Shown: one piece after another, positions 51,493 to 62,672 of the stretch
Position numbering within the stretch: the stretch's first letter is position 1
How the letters are laid out: each line of letters begins with the position of its first letter
Source of the DNA: Herbihabitans rhizosphaerae
Lineage (GTDB): Bacteria > Actinomycetota > Actinomycetes > Mycobacteriales > Pseudonocardiaceae
NCBI RefSeq assembly: GCF_004216555.1
Contig: NZ_SGWQ01000017.1
Coordinates: 49,212-113,211 of the forward strand
Length of the DNA stretch: 64,000 bases
Reading direction: 5' to 3'
Position numbers and translations under genes: made by a program
Notes under the pieces: generated by a model
The model's database searches: none
The model's input: the letters and a program-made list of their open reading frames with translations, nothing else
What the model was told of the DNA's origin: nothing

Positions 51493-51528
51493 GCGCGGGA
51501 CTCGCCGATGCACAGCGCGGGACTCGCG
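51493..51528 (+). repeat. CGCGGGACTCG family, tandem pair
   Basis: GCGCGGGACTCGC occurs at 51493 and at 51515 in direct orientation. The stretch CGATGCACAGCGCGGGACTC is the exact reverse complement of 20 bases at 26722-26741, which shows one repeat family at two places. It lies between the SseB-like gene start and the polymerase gene stop; the rest of this 262-base gap (51284-51545) shows no other gene. Confidence 0.8.
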
Positions 51529-51545
51529 ACTACCACCACGTCGGG

Positions 51546-53153
51546 TCACTTCGCGTCGGCGTAGCAGTCGACCGTGGACGCCTGCATGGGGAACACCACC
51601 GCCGTGTCGCCGAAGACCAGTCGGCTCGCTTCGGCGGCGGCCTGTTCCACTTGTGCCGCAACGGTTTCCGAGCACTCGGCCGGCGTGTGCACGATCACCT
51701 CATCGTGCTGGAAGAACACCAACTGCGCCCCAGGAGCAGCGGAGGCCAGTCCGCGCCGCAACACCGCCAACATCGTCAGCGCCCAGTCCGAAGCACTCGC
51801 CTGCACCACGAAATTGCGAGTGAACCGCCCCCACTCCCGCGCCGCCTGCCGCGACCGCCGCTCACCCGCGTCGTCCTGATCCGTCGCCTCCATCAACACC
51901 CGCCACCGCTCCGACGGCGCAGGCGAAGTCCGCCCCAACCGAGAGCGCACCATCCGCCCCGCCTCACCAGCCAGCGCCGCATCCTCCACATAGGACACCG
52001 CACGCGGAAACCGCTTACGCAGCACGGCAAGCAGCGGCCCAGCCTCCCCACTCGTCCCGCCATACATCGCCGACAACATCGCGATCTTGGCCCGCGCCCG
52101 GTCACCATCGAACGCATCCTCAGCCAGACCCGCGTACAGATCGACCGCACCAGCCACCTCAGCCAGCCGCGCGTCCGAGGACAGAGCGGCCAACACGCGA
52201 GGCTCCAGTTGCGCCGCGTCCGCGACGACCAGCCGCCACCCGGGATCAGCCCGCACGGCGGTGCGTAATGCCTTGGGCAGTTGCAAAGCCGCGCCGCCCC
52301 GAGTCGCCCACCGCCCGGACACCACACCGCCGACCACGTACTCCGGCCGGAACCGTCCCTTGTGCACCCACGAGTCCAGCCAGGACCACCCGTGCGCCAC
52401 GAACAGACGGCTGAGTTCCTTGTACCGCAACAGAATCGGCGCGGCCGGATGATCGACCTCGCGCAACACGGCCGCCCGCGTGTTCGGGACGTCCACCCCC
52501 TCACGAGCGAACGCGCGCAGCACATCGGCCGGGTTGTCCGGGTTCACCGGCTTGCCGCGAAACGCCGAGGTGATCTCCTCGGCGAGCCCGGCCAGCACCG
52601 GCGGCCGGTTGCCCGGCGCCGGCCGCGCGCCGAGCGTGTCGGCCAGCAGCGTCCGGTGCACCTCCTCCGACCAGGGGAGCCCGTGGTGGGTCATCTCCGC
52701 CGCCGCGAGCGCGCCGGCCGACTCGGCGGCGATCAGCAGCCGCAGCCGGTCCGGGTGCGCGGTCGCGTCGACGCGGCGCATCTGGTCGGCGTACACCTGC
52801 TCGGCGGCGTGCACCGGGTCCACGTCCTCGGGCAGCAGCCGCGTCTCGGCGGCGAACAGGGTCGGCTGCTCGTCGCGCGTGGGCGGCGCCGGGTCGGGCG
52901 GCTCGACTCCGCCGCGCAGCCGCGCGTAGGCCGCGGCCAGATTGCGTGGCGAGCCGTGCCGGCCGTCGAAGGCCAGCAGGATGCCCTCGGCCAGCGCCAG
53001 GTCGTGACACCGGTCCAGCCGCACCCCCGAGGCCAGCAACTCCGGGTACACCGCGTCGATGGCCGGCAGAACCCACCGGGCGTCGGGGTGGTCGGCCGCC
53101 CGCGCCGCGAGTGACACCACCTCGCCACGCAGGGGTGCCACCACGATCTCCAC
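51546..53153 (-). CDS. Family-A DNA polymerase (3'-5' exonuclease-like/polymerase)
   Basis: 535 residues, much shorter than PolA (~900). The polymerase motifs are present: motif A VVADAAQLEPRVLAAL (DYSQIELR in PolA), motif B RARAKIAMLSAMYGG, motif C FFQHDEVIVHTP (VHDE in PolA). The N-terminal ~170 residues are a reduced exonuclease-like domain without an obvious DEDD set; no 5'-nuclease is present. This is the stand-alone actinobacterial PolA-like subfamily, presumably used in repair. GTG at 53153 is taken as start; the open frame extends far upstream without support. Confidence 0.85.
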   Translation of the reverse strand: MEIVVAPLRGEVVSLAARAADHPDARWVLPAIDAVYPELLASGVRLDRCHDLALAEGILLAFDGRHGSPRNLAAAYARLRGGVEPPDPAPPTRDEQPTLFAAETRLLPEDVDPVHAAEQVYADQMRRVDATAHPDRLRLLIAAESAGALAAAEMTHHGLPWSEEVHRTLLADTLGARPAPGNRPPVLAGLAEEITSAFRGKPVNPDNPADVLRAFAREGVDVPNTRAAVLREVDHPAAPILLRYKELSRLFVAHGWSWLDSWVHKGRFRPEYVVGGVVSGRWATRGGAALQLPKALRTAVRADPGWRLVVADAAQLEPRVLAALSSDARLAEVAGAVDLYAGLAEDAFDGDRARAKIAMLSAMYGGTSGEAGPLLAVLRKRFPRAVSYVEDAALAGEAGRMVRSRLGRTSPAPSERWRVLMEATDQDDAGERRSRQAAREWGRFTRNFVVQASASDWALTMLAVLRRGLASAAPGAQLVFFQHDEVIVHTPAECSETVAAQVEQAAAEASRLVFGDTAVVFPMQASTVDCYADAK

Positions 53154-53285
53154 GCGAGCATTCTGCGCCGTACCCCCGACGGTTCGGCTCACCCCGCGTC
53201 CCAGTTGACTCGGGAGTAACTTCTGGGGCACCGTTCTCCCGAACCGGGCAACCGTGTCCACCTGGTGGAACACCGTGGAGGAGTC

Positions 53286-54926
53286 GTGGCGAAGATCCTG
53301 TCCAAGGTCACCGAATACGCCGGCCGGGTGCCGACCGCGTTGCGCAGTGTGGACGTGATGCGCAAGGCCGGCCTGGTTCCCTTGCACCGCCCGGACTGGA
53401 TGGTGCACGCGCTGGTCGCGATCCGCCAGTACGGCCCGATCGCCGGTGCCGCGAAGGTGGCCGCGCACCGCGATCACACCAGGATCGGCATCGTCGACGA
53501 ACTGGGCCCGCTCACCTTCCACCAGTTGGACGCGCGGTCCAACGCGCTGGTGCGCGCGTGGGCCGCGCGCGGCATCGGCAAGGACTCGGTGATCGCCCTG
53601 CTTGCTCGCGACCACCGAGGCGCGGTCGACACGATGTGCGCGATCGGCAAGATGGGCGGGCGGCTGCTGCTGATGAACACCGGCTTCGCCAAGCCACAGC
53701 TGGCCGACGTCGCCGAGCGCGAGGGCGTGTCCGCGATCGTGTACGACGAGGAGTTCACCGACCTGGTCAGCGCGCTGCCGAGCGACCTGCCGCGGTTCCT
53801 GTCCTGGGTGGACTCCGAGTCCACCGCGGACCGCCCGGTCACCCTGGAGGAGCTGATCTCCAGCACCGAGGACCGGCAGGTACCCGTGCCGAGGAAGCCG
53901 GGCAGCATGGTGCTGCTCACCAGCGGCACCACCGGCACCCCGAAGGGCGCTCCCCGCCAGGTCCGCTCGCCGCTCGCGGCCGCACAGTTCCTGGACCGGA
54001 TTCCGTTGCGGGTCAACGAGACCACGATGATGGCCGCCCCGCTGTTCCACGGCACCGGGCTGAGCCAGTTCATCCTGAGCCTCGCGCTCGGGTCGACCGT
54101 GGTGCTGCGCCGCAAGTTCGATCCGGAGGAGTCGCTGCGCGCGATCCAGGACAACAAGTGCACCGCCGTGGTCGTGGTGCCGACCATGTTGCAGCGGATC
54201 GTGGACCTGCCCAAGGACGTGCTCGACTCCTACGACGTGTCCTCGGTGAGGATCATCTTCGTGGCCGGGTCCGCGCTCGCACCCGATCTCGGCAACCGGG
54301 CCACCGCGTACTTCGGCGACGTGATCCACAACCTGTACGGCTCGACCGAGGTGGCGGTGGCGACCGTGGCCACACCGGAGGACTGGCGGGAGGCGCCTGG
54401 CACGGTCGGCAAGCCGCCGGTGGGCTGCCGGGTCGTGCTGTACGACGACGCCGGCGTCAAGATCACCACGCCGCACACGGTCGGCCGGCTGTTCGTGGGC
54501 AGCGACCTGTCGTTCGAGGGCTACACCGACGGCCGGAACAAGGAGGTCATCGACGGCCTGCTGTCCGTCGGCGACGTCGGGCACTTCGACGAGCACGGCC
54601 GCTGGTTCATCGACGGTCGGGACGACGACATGATCGTCTCCGGCGGGGAGAACGTGTTTCCCGGCGAGGTGGAGAACCTGCTCGTCGAGCACGAGCGGAT
54701 CCTGGAGGCGGCCGTGGTCGGGATCTCCGACCCCGAGTTCGGCCAGCGGCTCAAGGCCTACGTGGTGACCGCCTCCGATGCGGAGCTGGACGCGGACGCG
54801 GTGCGTGAGTTCGTGAAGTCGAACCTGGCCCGCTACAAGGTGCCGCGCGAGGTTGTGTTTCTGGACGAATTGCCGCGCAACGCCACGGGGAAGCTACTGC
54901 GGGGCAAGCTGTCCGAGCTAGGTTGA
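53286..54926 (+). CDS. Acyl-CoA synthetase (FadD-like)
   Basis: 546 residues of the ANL superfamily that activates carboxylic acids with ATP and CoA. The P-loop motif is LLTSGTTGTPKGAP, the adenylate motif NLYGSTEVA, the hinge motif WFIDGRDDDMIVSGGENVFPGEVE and the catalytic Lys region LPRNATGKLLRGKL. It resembles the FadD12/long-chain group in actinobacteria. GTG at 53286 follows GGAGGAG. It is divergent from the polymerase gene and six bases before the FAD oxidase gene, so these two form an operon. Confidence 0.93.
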   Translation: MAKILSKVTEYAGRVPTALRSVDVMRKAGLVPLHRPDWMVHALVAIRQYGPIAGAAKVAAHRDHTRIGIVDELGPLTFHQLDARSNALVRAWAARGIGKDSVIALLARDHRGAVDTMCAIGKMGGRLLLMNTGFAKPQLADVAEREGVSAIVYDEEFTDLVSALPSDLPRFLSWVDSESTADRPVTLEELISSTEDRQVPVPRKPGSMVLLTSGTTGTPKGAPRQVRSPLAAAQFLDRIPLRVNETTMMAAPLFHGTGLSQFILSLALGSTVVLRRKFDPEESLRAIQDNKCTAVVVVPTMLQRIVDLPKDVLDSYDVSSVRIIFVAGSALAPDLGNRATAYFGDVIHNLYGSTEVAVATVATPEDWREAPGTVGKPPVGCRVVLYDDAGVKITTPHTVGRLFVGSDLSFEGYTDGRNKEVIDGLLSVGDVGHFDEHGRWFIDGRDDDMIVSGGENVFPGEVENLLVEHERILEAAVVGISDPEFGQRLKAYVVTASDAELDADAVREFVKSNLARYKVPREVVFLDELPRNATGKLLRGKLSELG

Positions 54927-54932
54927 TCATTC

Positions 54933-56276
54933 GTGGACCTCACCTGTGAGCAGCTGCGGCCGGCCGACGACGGATACGACGCCGCGCGCACCGGCTGGAA
55001 CCTGGCTGTCGAGCACCGGCCCTCGCTGGTCGTGTACCCCGAGTCGGTCGAGGACGTGGTCGCGGCCGTCGAGTACGCGCGCGCCGAGAAGCTGCCGGTC
55101 GGTGTGCTGAACACCGGGCACGGGCTGGTCCGGCCGTTCGCCGACGGCGTGCTGATCAGGTTGGAACGACTCGCCGATGTGACGGTCGACCCCGGTGGGC
55201 GCACCGCGATCGTCGGCGCCGGCGCGACCTGGCAGCACGTGCTGGACGCGTGCGCGCCGCACGGGCTGGCGGCGCTGTCCGCGTTCTCCTCCGACGTCGG
55301 TGCGGTCGGGTACACGCTCGGCGGCGGTATCGGCTGGCTGATGCGCAAGTACGGCGCCTGCTCGGACAGCGTGCTGTCGGCGACCGTGGTGCTGGCCGAC
55401 GGCGAGGTGGTCACCGCGCGCATCGGCGACGAGCTGTTCGAGGCGGTGTGCGGCGGCGGGGGCAACTTCGGCGTGGTCACGAGTGTCCACATGGGACTGT
55501 ACGACGTGGACAGCGTGTTCGCGGGCGGCACGTACTACCCGGCTTCGCGTGCGCCCGAGGTGATCGCGGCCTACCGGGAGTGGTGCGCGTCGGTGCCGCC
55601 CGAGGTCACCTCGGCGCTCGCGCTGGTGCGGTTCCCGGCGAGCCCGAAGCTGCCGGAACCGTTGCGCGGCGCCGATGTGGTGGCGTTCCGGGCGTGCCAC
55701 ACCGACGGGGTGGCCGGCGTGTGGGAGCTGGAGACCATGCGCACGCTGGGCGGCGAGCTGATCGACACGTTCGAGGTCCTGCCGTACTCCCGCATCGGCG
55801 AGGTGGCCATGGGCTCGCGGCAGCCGCAGGCCAGAGCGAGCTACGGCGCGCTGCTGGTCGACCTGCCGGATCCGCTGGACGTGCCGGCGCTGCTGGACAC
55901 CGACGCGCCGTATCTGATGGTGGAGCTGCGGCACGTGGAGGGCGGCAACCGCCCGGCCCGGCCGGCCGGGCTGGGGCTGTGGGACGCGGCGTACGCGGTG
56001 TTCTCGATCGCGCCGACGCCGAGCGAGGAGGCGGCGGCCGAGGTAGGCGAGTACTACCGGCGGCTGCACGGCGAGCTCGGCGTGTGCCGGTCGAAGTCGA
56101 ACACGGTGAACTACCTCGGCACGGAGAACATCGGGGACGGCGCGGTGCGCGGCTGCTACACGGCGGAGCACTTCGATCGCCTCACGCATGCGAAGTCGCG
56201 GTTCGATCCGGAAAACGTATTCTGTACGAACCACAACATCGCACCTGGCGGGACAACCCGCCGTTCGTCGGTTTAG
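54933..56276 (+). CDS. FAD-linked oxidase (BBE-type) with unusual flavin anchor
   Basis: 447 residues. The FAD-PCMH domain (residues ~30-200) has VVYPESVEDVVAAVEYAR, NTGHGLVRP (likely flavin-linking His) and GYTLGGGIGWLMRKYGACSD; a BBE tail (NYLGTENIGDGAVRGCYT ... RFDPENVFCTNHNI) closes the protein. In bicovalent members a Cys precedes the LGGG loop; here the position reads SSDVGAVG without Cys, so the flavin is at most singly linked. Such enzymes oxidise sugars, alkaloids or polyketides. GTG at 54933, six bases after the synthetase. Confidence 0.88.
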   Translation: MDLTCEQLRPADDGYDAARTGWNLAVEHRPSLVVYPESVEDVVAAVEYARAEKLPVGVLNTGHGLVRPFADGVLIRLERLADVTVDPGGRTAIVGAGATWQHVLDACAPHGLAALSAFSSDVGAVGYTLGGGIGWLMRKYGACSDSVLSATVVLADGEVVTARIGDELFEAVCGGGGNFGVVTSVHMGLYDVDSVFAGGTYYPASRAPEVIAAYREWCASVPPEVTSALALVRFPASPKLPEPLRGADVVAFRACHTDGVAGVWELETMRTLGGELIDTFEVLPYSRIGEVAMGSRQPQARASYGALLVDLPDPLDVPALLDTDAPYLMVELRHVEGGNRPARPAGLGLWDAAYAVFSIAPTPSEEAAAEVGEYYRRLHGELGVCRSKSNTVNYLGTENIGDGAVRGCYTAEHFDRLTHAKSRFDPENVFCTNHNIAPGGTTRRSSV

Positions 56277-56323
56277 CGCAACATCCGACGTATTTGCCTA
56301 GCATTTGATCTCGGCTTGACGGT

Positions 56324-56339
56324 ACCTACCAAAGTAGGT
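56324..56339 (+). terminator. Small hairpin after the oxidase gene
   Basis: ACCTAC-CAAA-GTAGGT, six-base arms, 48 bases after the oxidase stop. It is short and without a U tract; a weak terminator at best. Confidence 0.35.
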
Positions 56340-56469
56340 TCCTCCGCCTGAGTTCTCACCGTTTGAAATCGGTTGATCGCATAATGCAGCCGGCATCGGT
56401 AACAAAATTCGCGAAGCTTGTTGTCGCAGGTCAACGTGGGTATCGCGAGCTGCTGAACCTTGTGTGTGC

Positions 56470-56485
56470 TACTCCGTTCGGAGTA
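56470..56485. promoter_or_regulatory. Perfect palindrome upstream of the subtilisin gene
   Basis: TACTCCG-TT-CGGAGTA lies 161 bases before the protease ATG in a 369-base, AT-richer gene-free stretch (56277-56645). A small hairpin GCCCT-GAT-AGGGC follows at 56504-56516. The region probably holds the regulated promoter of the protease; nothing else was seen in it. Confidence 0.45.
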
Positions 56486-56645
56486 CATTGCTTGAGCTGA
56501 TCAGCCCTGATAGGGCAACTGTGAATCATTGAGAGTGTTACACCGCAGGACTTCCATTAGGTGAGCAGGCAACAGCGAGAGGGCACGGAGAGACGTTTCG
56601 CGTTCAGGAAGTCGTTGGTTCGCCGAATTACCGAGGAAGGGTTCG

Positions 56646-57857
<1,212 letters not shown>

Positions 57858-57920
57858 TCACCGAGTGATCCCCACAGTTCCGCTGAGCACCAACTGAATA
57901 AACAACTGAATCCCAACGCG

Positions 57921-57957
57921 CTCGGCCCCACCGGTTGTTCGGTCCGGTGGGGCCGAG
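57921..57957 (+). terminator. Strong terminator of the protease gene
   Basis: CTCGGCCCCACCGG and CCGGTGGGGCCGAG form a perfect 14-bp stem with a nine-base loop, followed by TGTTGTGG. It begins 64 bases after the stop codon. Confidence 0.92.
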
Positions 57958-58022
57958 TGTTGTGGCGTGAGGGTGAGTCAGCCCCGCGTTCCTCCCCCGA
58001 ACCCGCGACGCCCTCATCTTCG

Positions 58023-58127
58023 CGCAACGCTCTGACCTGCACTTCTGCGCGTAGTCCCGGACTTTAGCGGGCTAAAGTACGCCGAACATGAATGGAGCGA
58101 TCGCTAAGTTTCGGACACCCGGGCGCT
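58023..58127. repeat. 105-bp dispersed element, copy B
   Basis: Second copy of the element at 44693-44797, same length, with the conserved dyads ACTTTAGC-GG-GCTAAAGT (58061-58078) and AGCGATCGCT. It abuts the stop codon of the minus-strand phosphatase gene (58128) and follows the protease terminator, so it again lies between convergent genes. Confidence 0.85.
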
Positions 58128-58787
58128 TCAGCGGTAGGTGAGCAGGTCGCGATGGTCGCCGACGAAGTGGGCGTGCTCGTTGAACGACAGCAGCGAGGTG
58201 CCCGAGCGGCCGTGGGCCAGCCGGGTGATCCCCGCGTTGATGGACACTCGGTTCATCGCCACGTAGCCGGCGATCGGCGCGTCGAGCAGGCGGGCGCAGA
58301 TCGCGCTGATCACGCCGCCGGAGGTGAACACCAGCCCGATGCCACCCTTGCCCAGTGAGCCGAGCAGCTCGTCCAGCGCACCGTCCACTCGGGACCGGAA
58401 GCCCTCCCAGGACTCGTCGGCGTCGGCCAGCGCGCCGCTCGCCCAGTCCACCAGCGCGTCGTCCAACATCCGCTGGAAACCTTGCGGGGTAAGGGGTTCG
58501 CTCGACAGCAGCGCTGCCTTGTGCCGCGCCAGCGCGAGGTGGTCGTACTCGTTCCAGCGCGCGTCGGTGCCGCACTCCACGTCGATCCCCGCCGCCGCGA
58601 GGCCGGCCGCCGCCGTGTCGATCTGCCGGCGCAGCGTGCCGGAGCGCACCACGTCCGGCCGCACGCCACGGCGGCGCAGCTCCTCGCCGACGATCTTGGA
58701 CTGCAGTTCGCCCGCGGGGGAGAGCACGTCGTAGTCCGCCGCGCCGAAGGACGCCTGGCCGTGCCGGACCAGGTACACCGTCGGCAT
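58128..58787 (-). CDS. Histidine phosphatase-family protein
   Basis: 219 residues, phosphoglycerate-mutase-like. The phosphohistidine motif is YLVRHGQASFGAADYD at the N terminus; an acidic catalytic region (WNEYDHLAL) and GLVFTSGGVISAI follow. In this last motif the second family His is not obvious (most members have V-x-H-G-G), so activity could be altered. ATG at 58787 overlaps the upstream kinase stop by one base (TGATG). It is the last gene of the five-gene acyl-CoA operon; a role in removing phosphate from an intermediate is possible (inference). Confidence 0.85.
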   Translation of the reverse strand: MPTVYLVRHGQASFGAADYDVLSPAGELQSKIVGEELRRRGVRPDVVRSGTLRRQIDTAAAGLAAAGIDVECGTDARWNEYDHLALARHKAALLSSEPLTPQGFQRMLDDALVDWASGALADADESWEGFRSRVDGALDELLGSLGKGGIGLVFTSGGVISAICARLLDAPIAGYVAMNRVSINAGITRLAHGRSGTSLLSFNEHAHFVGDHRDLLTYR

Positions 58788-59845
58788 CAGGCGATCCCCA
58801 TCGTCGTGCGGCAGCGCCACTCCAGGTACCCGACGAACATCCAGAAGTCCTTGTACGCCGGGTTGTGCGTCTGCCCATGGTGGTACCGGTAGTAGATCTG
58901 CTGCATGATCACCGCCAGCCGGAACAGGCCGAACGTCTCGTAGAACGTCCAGTCCTGAATGGACAGTCCGGTGCGCGCGGAGTAGTGCTCCACCACCTCC
59001 TGGCGGGTCGGCATCCCGGGCAGGTGGGTCGGCTGCCGGCGCGCCCTCTGGAACACCTCGTCGTCGTCGGCCTGGATCCAGTACGCCATCATGCCGGCGA
59101 GGTCCATCAGCGGGTCGCCGAGTGTGGCCATCTCCCAGTCGAGCACACCGATCACGTCCAGCGTGCCCGGCTCGAGCACCACGTTGTCGAACCGGAAGTC
59201 GTTGTGTATCACGCAGATGCGAGAGTCGCCGGGCTGGTTCGTGTCGAGGTAGGACATCACGGCCTCGAAGTCGGGCACGTTGTCCGTGCGCGCCTTGCCG
59301 AAGCGCTCGGTCCACCCGCGCACCTGCCGCCGCACATAGCCGGCGCCCTTGCCGAGAGCGGCAACGCCGTCGGACGCCGGGTCGATCTGGTGCAGGTCGA
59401 TCAGCCGGTCCACGACGCCGAACGCGAGATCGCGGGTGGCCCCTGCGTCCAGCGACATCCCCTCCGGCAGGTCGCCGCGCAGGATGATCCCCGGAATACG
59501 TTCCATCACGTAGAAGTCGGAATCGATCACCGAGTGATCGGTGCACAAGCCCAGAACCGTTGGTGCGTAACGGTAGTACGGCTTCAATGTGGAGCACACC
59601 GCGTACTCACGGCGCATGTCGTGCGCACTGGCCGCCTTCTGCCCGGCCGGCGGCCTGCGCAGGATCAGCTCCCGGTCGGGATAGCTCAACAGATAGGTCA
59701 GGTTCGACGCGCCGCCGGGGTACTGGCGCACCTCCGGCAGACCGGTCAGACCGTCCACAATGGACGACAGCCACTCGTGCACGGCGGCGACGTCGAACGC
59801 GTCCTCCTCGCGGACGGCACCAGGCTGGTCGACCAGATCGGTCAT
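58787..59845 (-). CDS. APH-type phosphotransferase, ACAD10/11 kinase-like
   Basis: 352 residues of the aminoglycoside phosphotransferase/choline kinase fold. Nucleotide-binding start QYPGGASNLTYLLSYPDRELILRRPP, catalytic loop VIHNDFRFDNVVL (Asp), metal motif VIGVLDWEMATLGDPLMDLA. The block ILRRPPxG and GDPLMDL are characteristic of the kinase domain of ACAD10/ACAD11 and of LvaA, which phosphorylate the hydroxyl of 4-hydroxyacyl-CoA. ATG at 59845 overlaps the SDR stop by four bases. With the acyl-CoA dehydrogenase in the same operon, the two parts of ACAD11 are present as separate proteins. Confidence 0.9.
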   Translation of the reverse strand: MTDLVDQPGAVREEDAFDVAAVHEWLSSIVDGLTGLPEVRQYPGGASNLTYLLSYPDRELILRRPPAGQKAASAHDMRREYAVCSTLKPYYRYAPTVLGLCTDHSVIDSDFYVMERIPGIILRGDLPEGMSLDAGATRDLAFGVVDRLIDLHQIDPASDGVAALGKGAGYVRRQVRGWTERFGKARTDNVPDFEAVMSYLDTNQPGDSRICVIHNDFRFDNVVLEPGTLDVIGVLDWEMATLGDPLMDLAGMMAYWIQADDDEVFQRARRQPTHLPGMPTRQEVVEHYSARTGLSIQDWTFYETFGLFRLAVIMQQIYYRYHHGQTHNPAYKDFWMFVGYLEWRCRTTMGIA

Positions 59846-60591
59846 GACAGCTTCTTCACGATGCCCAGTGGCAGGTTCCGCATGGCGAAGCCGATCACCG
59901 TCCACGGCCACGACGGGCAGTCCGCGGTCGCCCGCTCCTTCTCGATTGCCGACACCATCGAGGTCACGCCCTTCACGGTGTCCACGATCAGCGGCGTGTT
60001 CTTGACCTTCTCGTTCATCTCCGAGCGGATGTAGCCGGGCAGGATCGTGCTGACCCTGATCGGCGTGCCCGCGGTGTCCGCGCGGATGCCCTCGGCGAGT
60101 GCGGAGACCCCGGCCTTGGTGGCGGCGTAGGTCGTGGTGTTCTTGCCGAGGTTGCGGTACGCGCTCATCGAGGAGATCACCACGAGGTGGCCGGCCTTCT
60201 GCTCGCGGAAGATCTCCATGGCCGCCTCGCACTGCGCGAGTGCCGCGACGAAGTTGGTCTCCGCGGTGGCCTTGTTCGCGTAGAAGTACCCGGTGCCCAG
60301 CGGCTGGCCCTTGCCGAGCCCGGCGTTGACGATCACGCGGTCGATCGTGCCGAGTTCGTCGCGGAACGCGCGGAACACGGTGAAGACCGCGTCGTGGTCG
60401 TTCACGTCGAGCGGCTTGATCAGGATCTCGATGCCGGAGTGCTTGGCGAGCAACTCGTCGCGCAGCTTCTCCAGCTTCTCGGTGCGGCGTGCGCAGAGGG
60501 CGAGGTTGCGCCCCTTCGCGGCGAACTGCCGTGCCATCTCCTCGCCGAGGCCGGAGCTGGCCCCGGTGATCACGATGTTCCTGCGTACCAC
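59842..60591 (-). CDS. Short-chain dehydrogenase/reductase 2
   Basis: 249 residues. Cofactor motif TGASSGLGEEMARQFAAKG with Arg at the end of beta-2 (CARRTEK), which favours NADP(H). Structural NAG in VNAGLGKG and the catalytic set Ser (ISSMSAY), Tyr and Lys (YAATK) are all visible. GTG at 60591 overlaps the previous gene by one base (TAGTG). It probably reduces or oxidises a hydroxy/keto acyl intermediate of the operon pathway. Confidence 0.9.
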   Translation of the reverse strand: MVRRNIVITGASSGLGEEMARQFAAKGRNLALCARRTEKLEKLRDELLAKHSGIEILIKPLDVNDHDAVFTVFRAFRDELGTIDRVIVNAGLGKGQPLGTGYFYANKATAETNFVAALAQCEAAMEIFREQKAGHLVVISSMSAYRNLGKNTTTYAATKAGVSALAEGIRADTAGTPIRVSTILPGYIRSEMNEKVKNTPLIVDTVKGVTSMVSAIEKERATADCPSWPWTVIGFAMRNLPLGIVKKLS

Positions 60592-61387
60592 TAGCCGTCC
60601 CTTTCGATCTTGGCGCGCAACCGCTGCCAGTACTTCTCACGCTGTGCGTCCACCAGCCGGGGCATCAGCCGTTTGAGCCGCGCCGCCTTGCGTCCCTCTT
60701 TGTGGGTCAGCACCATGAACTGTCCACTGTGGACCGCTTGGAAAACCTGCTCGGCGACGTCGTCCGGGGTCACCGACGACGACTCCATCAACCGTTCCAT
60801 CATCCGCTCGGCCGCGGGGTCGGCGCTGCGCATCCGGGCGCCGAGGTTGGTCCGCACGAAACCGGGACACACCACGGTGGTGCCGATGCCGTACGGCGAA
60901 AGCTCCGTGCGCAGCGTCTCCGACAGGGAGAGCACCGCGGCCTTGGACACGTTGTAGGAGGCCATGGCCGGCAGGTTCATGATCGCCGCGAGCGACGCCA
61001 CGTTGACCAGGTGGCCGGACCCCTGCCGCTTGAACAGCGGCACGAACTCGCGGCAGCCGCGCACCACGCCGGTGAGGTTGATCGCCATGATCCACTCCCA
61101 GTCGGCCATGCTGATCCGCTCGAACCGCCCGCCGCCGGCCACGCCGGCGTTGTTCACCAGCACGTCGAGCCCGTCCCACTCGCGCTCGCACCACTCCCGG
61201 GCGGCCGTCCAGTCGGCGTCACTGGTCACGTCCAGCTTCACGAAGGCGGCCGAATCCCCAAGCGCGGCAACGGTTTTCTCGCCCGCTTCACCGTCCACAT
61301 CGGACACGAGTACGCGGGCGCCGTCCTTGGCGTAGCGGTGCGCGATCGCCGCCCCCAGCCCGGACGCGCCGCCGGTGACCAGCACCC

Positions 61388-61391
<4 letters not shown>
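60591..61391 (-). CDS. Short-chain dehydrogenase/reductase 1
   Basis: 266 residues. Cofactor motif TGGASGLGAAIAHRYAKDG with Asp at beta-2 (VSDVDGEAG), which favours NAD(H). The NNAG motif is in LVNNAGVAGGG, and the catalytic Ser, Tyr and Lys lie in VASLAAIMNLPAMASYNVSK. The tail from about residue 220 (RKAARLKRLMPRLVDAQREKYW) is basic and helical and could touch membrane or CoA. GTG at 61391 overlaps the acyl-CoA dehydrogenase stop as GTGA. Confidence 0.9.
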
Positions 61392-62596
<1,205 letters not shown>

Positions 62597-62635
62597 GACA
62601 AGCCTCCTCTGGGTGCTCTGTTGAGGGTAGCCTCC

Positions 62636-62656
62636 CTATCGAGCAATGCTCAATAG
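62636..62656. promoter_or_regulatory. Operator between tetR and the acyl-CoA operon
   Basis: CTATCGAGC-AAT-GCTCAATAG is a dyad with nine-base arms (eight matching), located 40 bases before the acyl-CoA dehydrogenase start and 17 before the TetR start. This is the natural site for TetR control of both directions. Confidence 0.7.
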
Positions 62657-62672
62657 CGGCTCGGGAGAGGTG

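Noticed and set aside
51546..54692. 1,048-codon minus frame extending the polymerase across the acyl-CoA synthetase
   Set aside because: Only the first 535 codons (counted from 53153) carry polymerase motifs; the rest is antisense to the acyl-CoA synthetase gene and has shadow-like composition.
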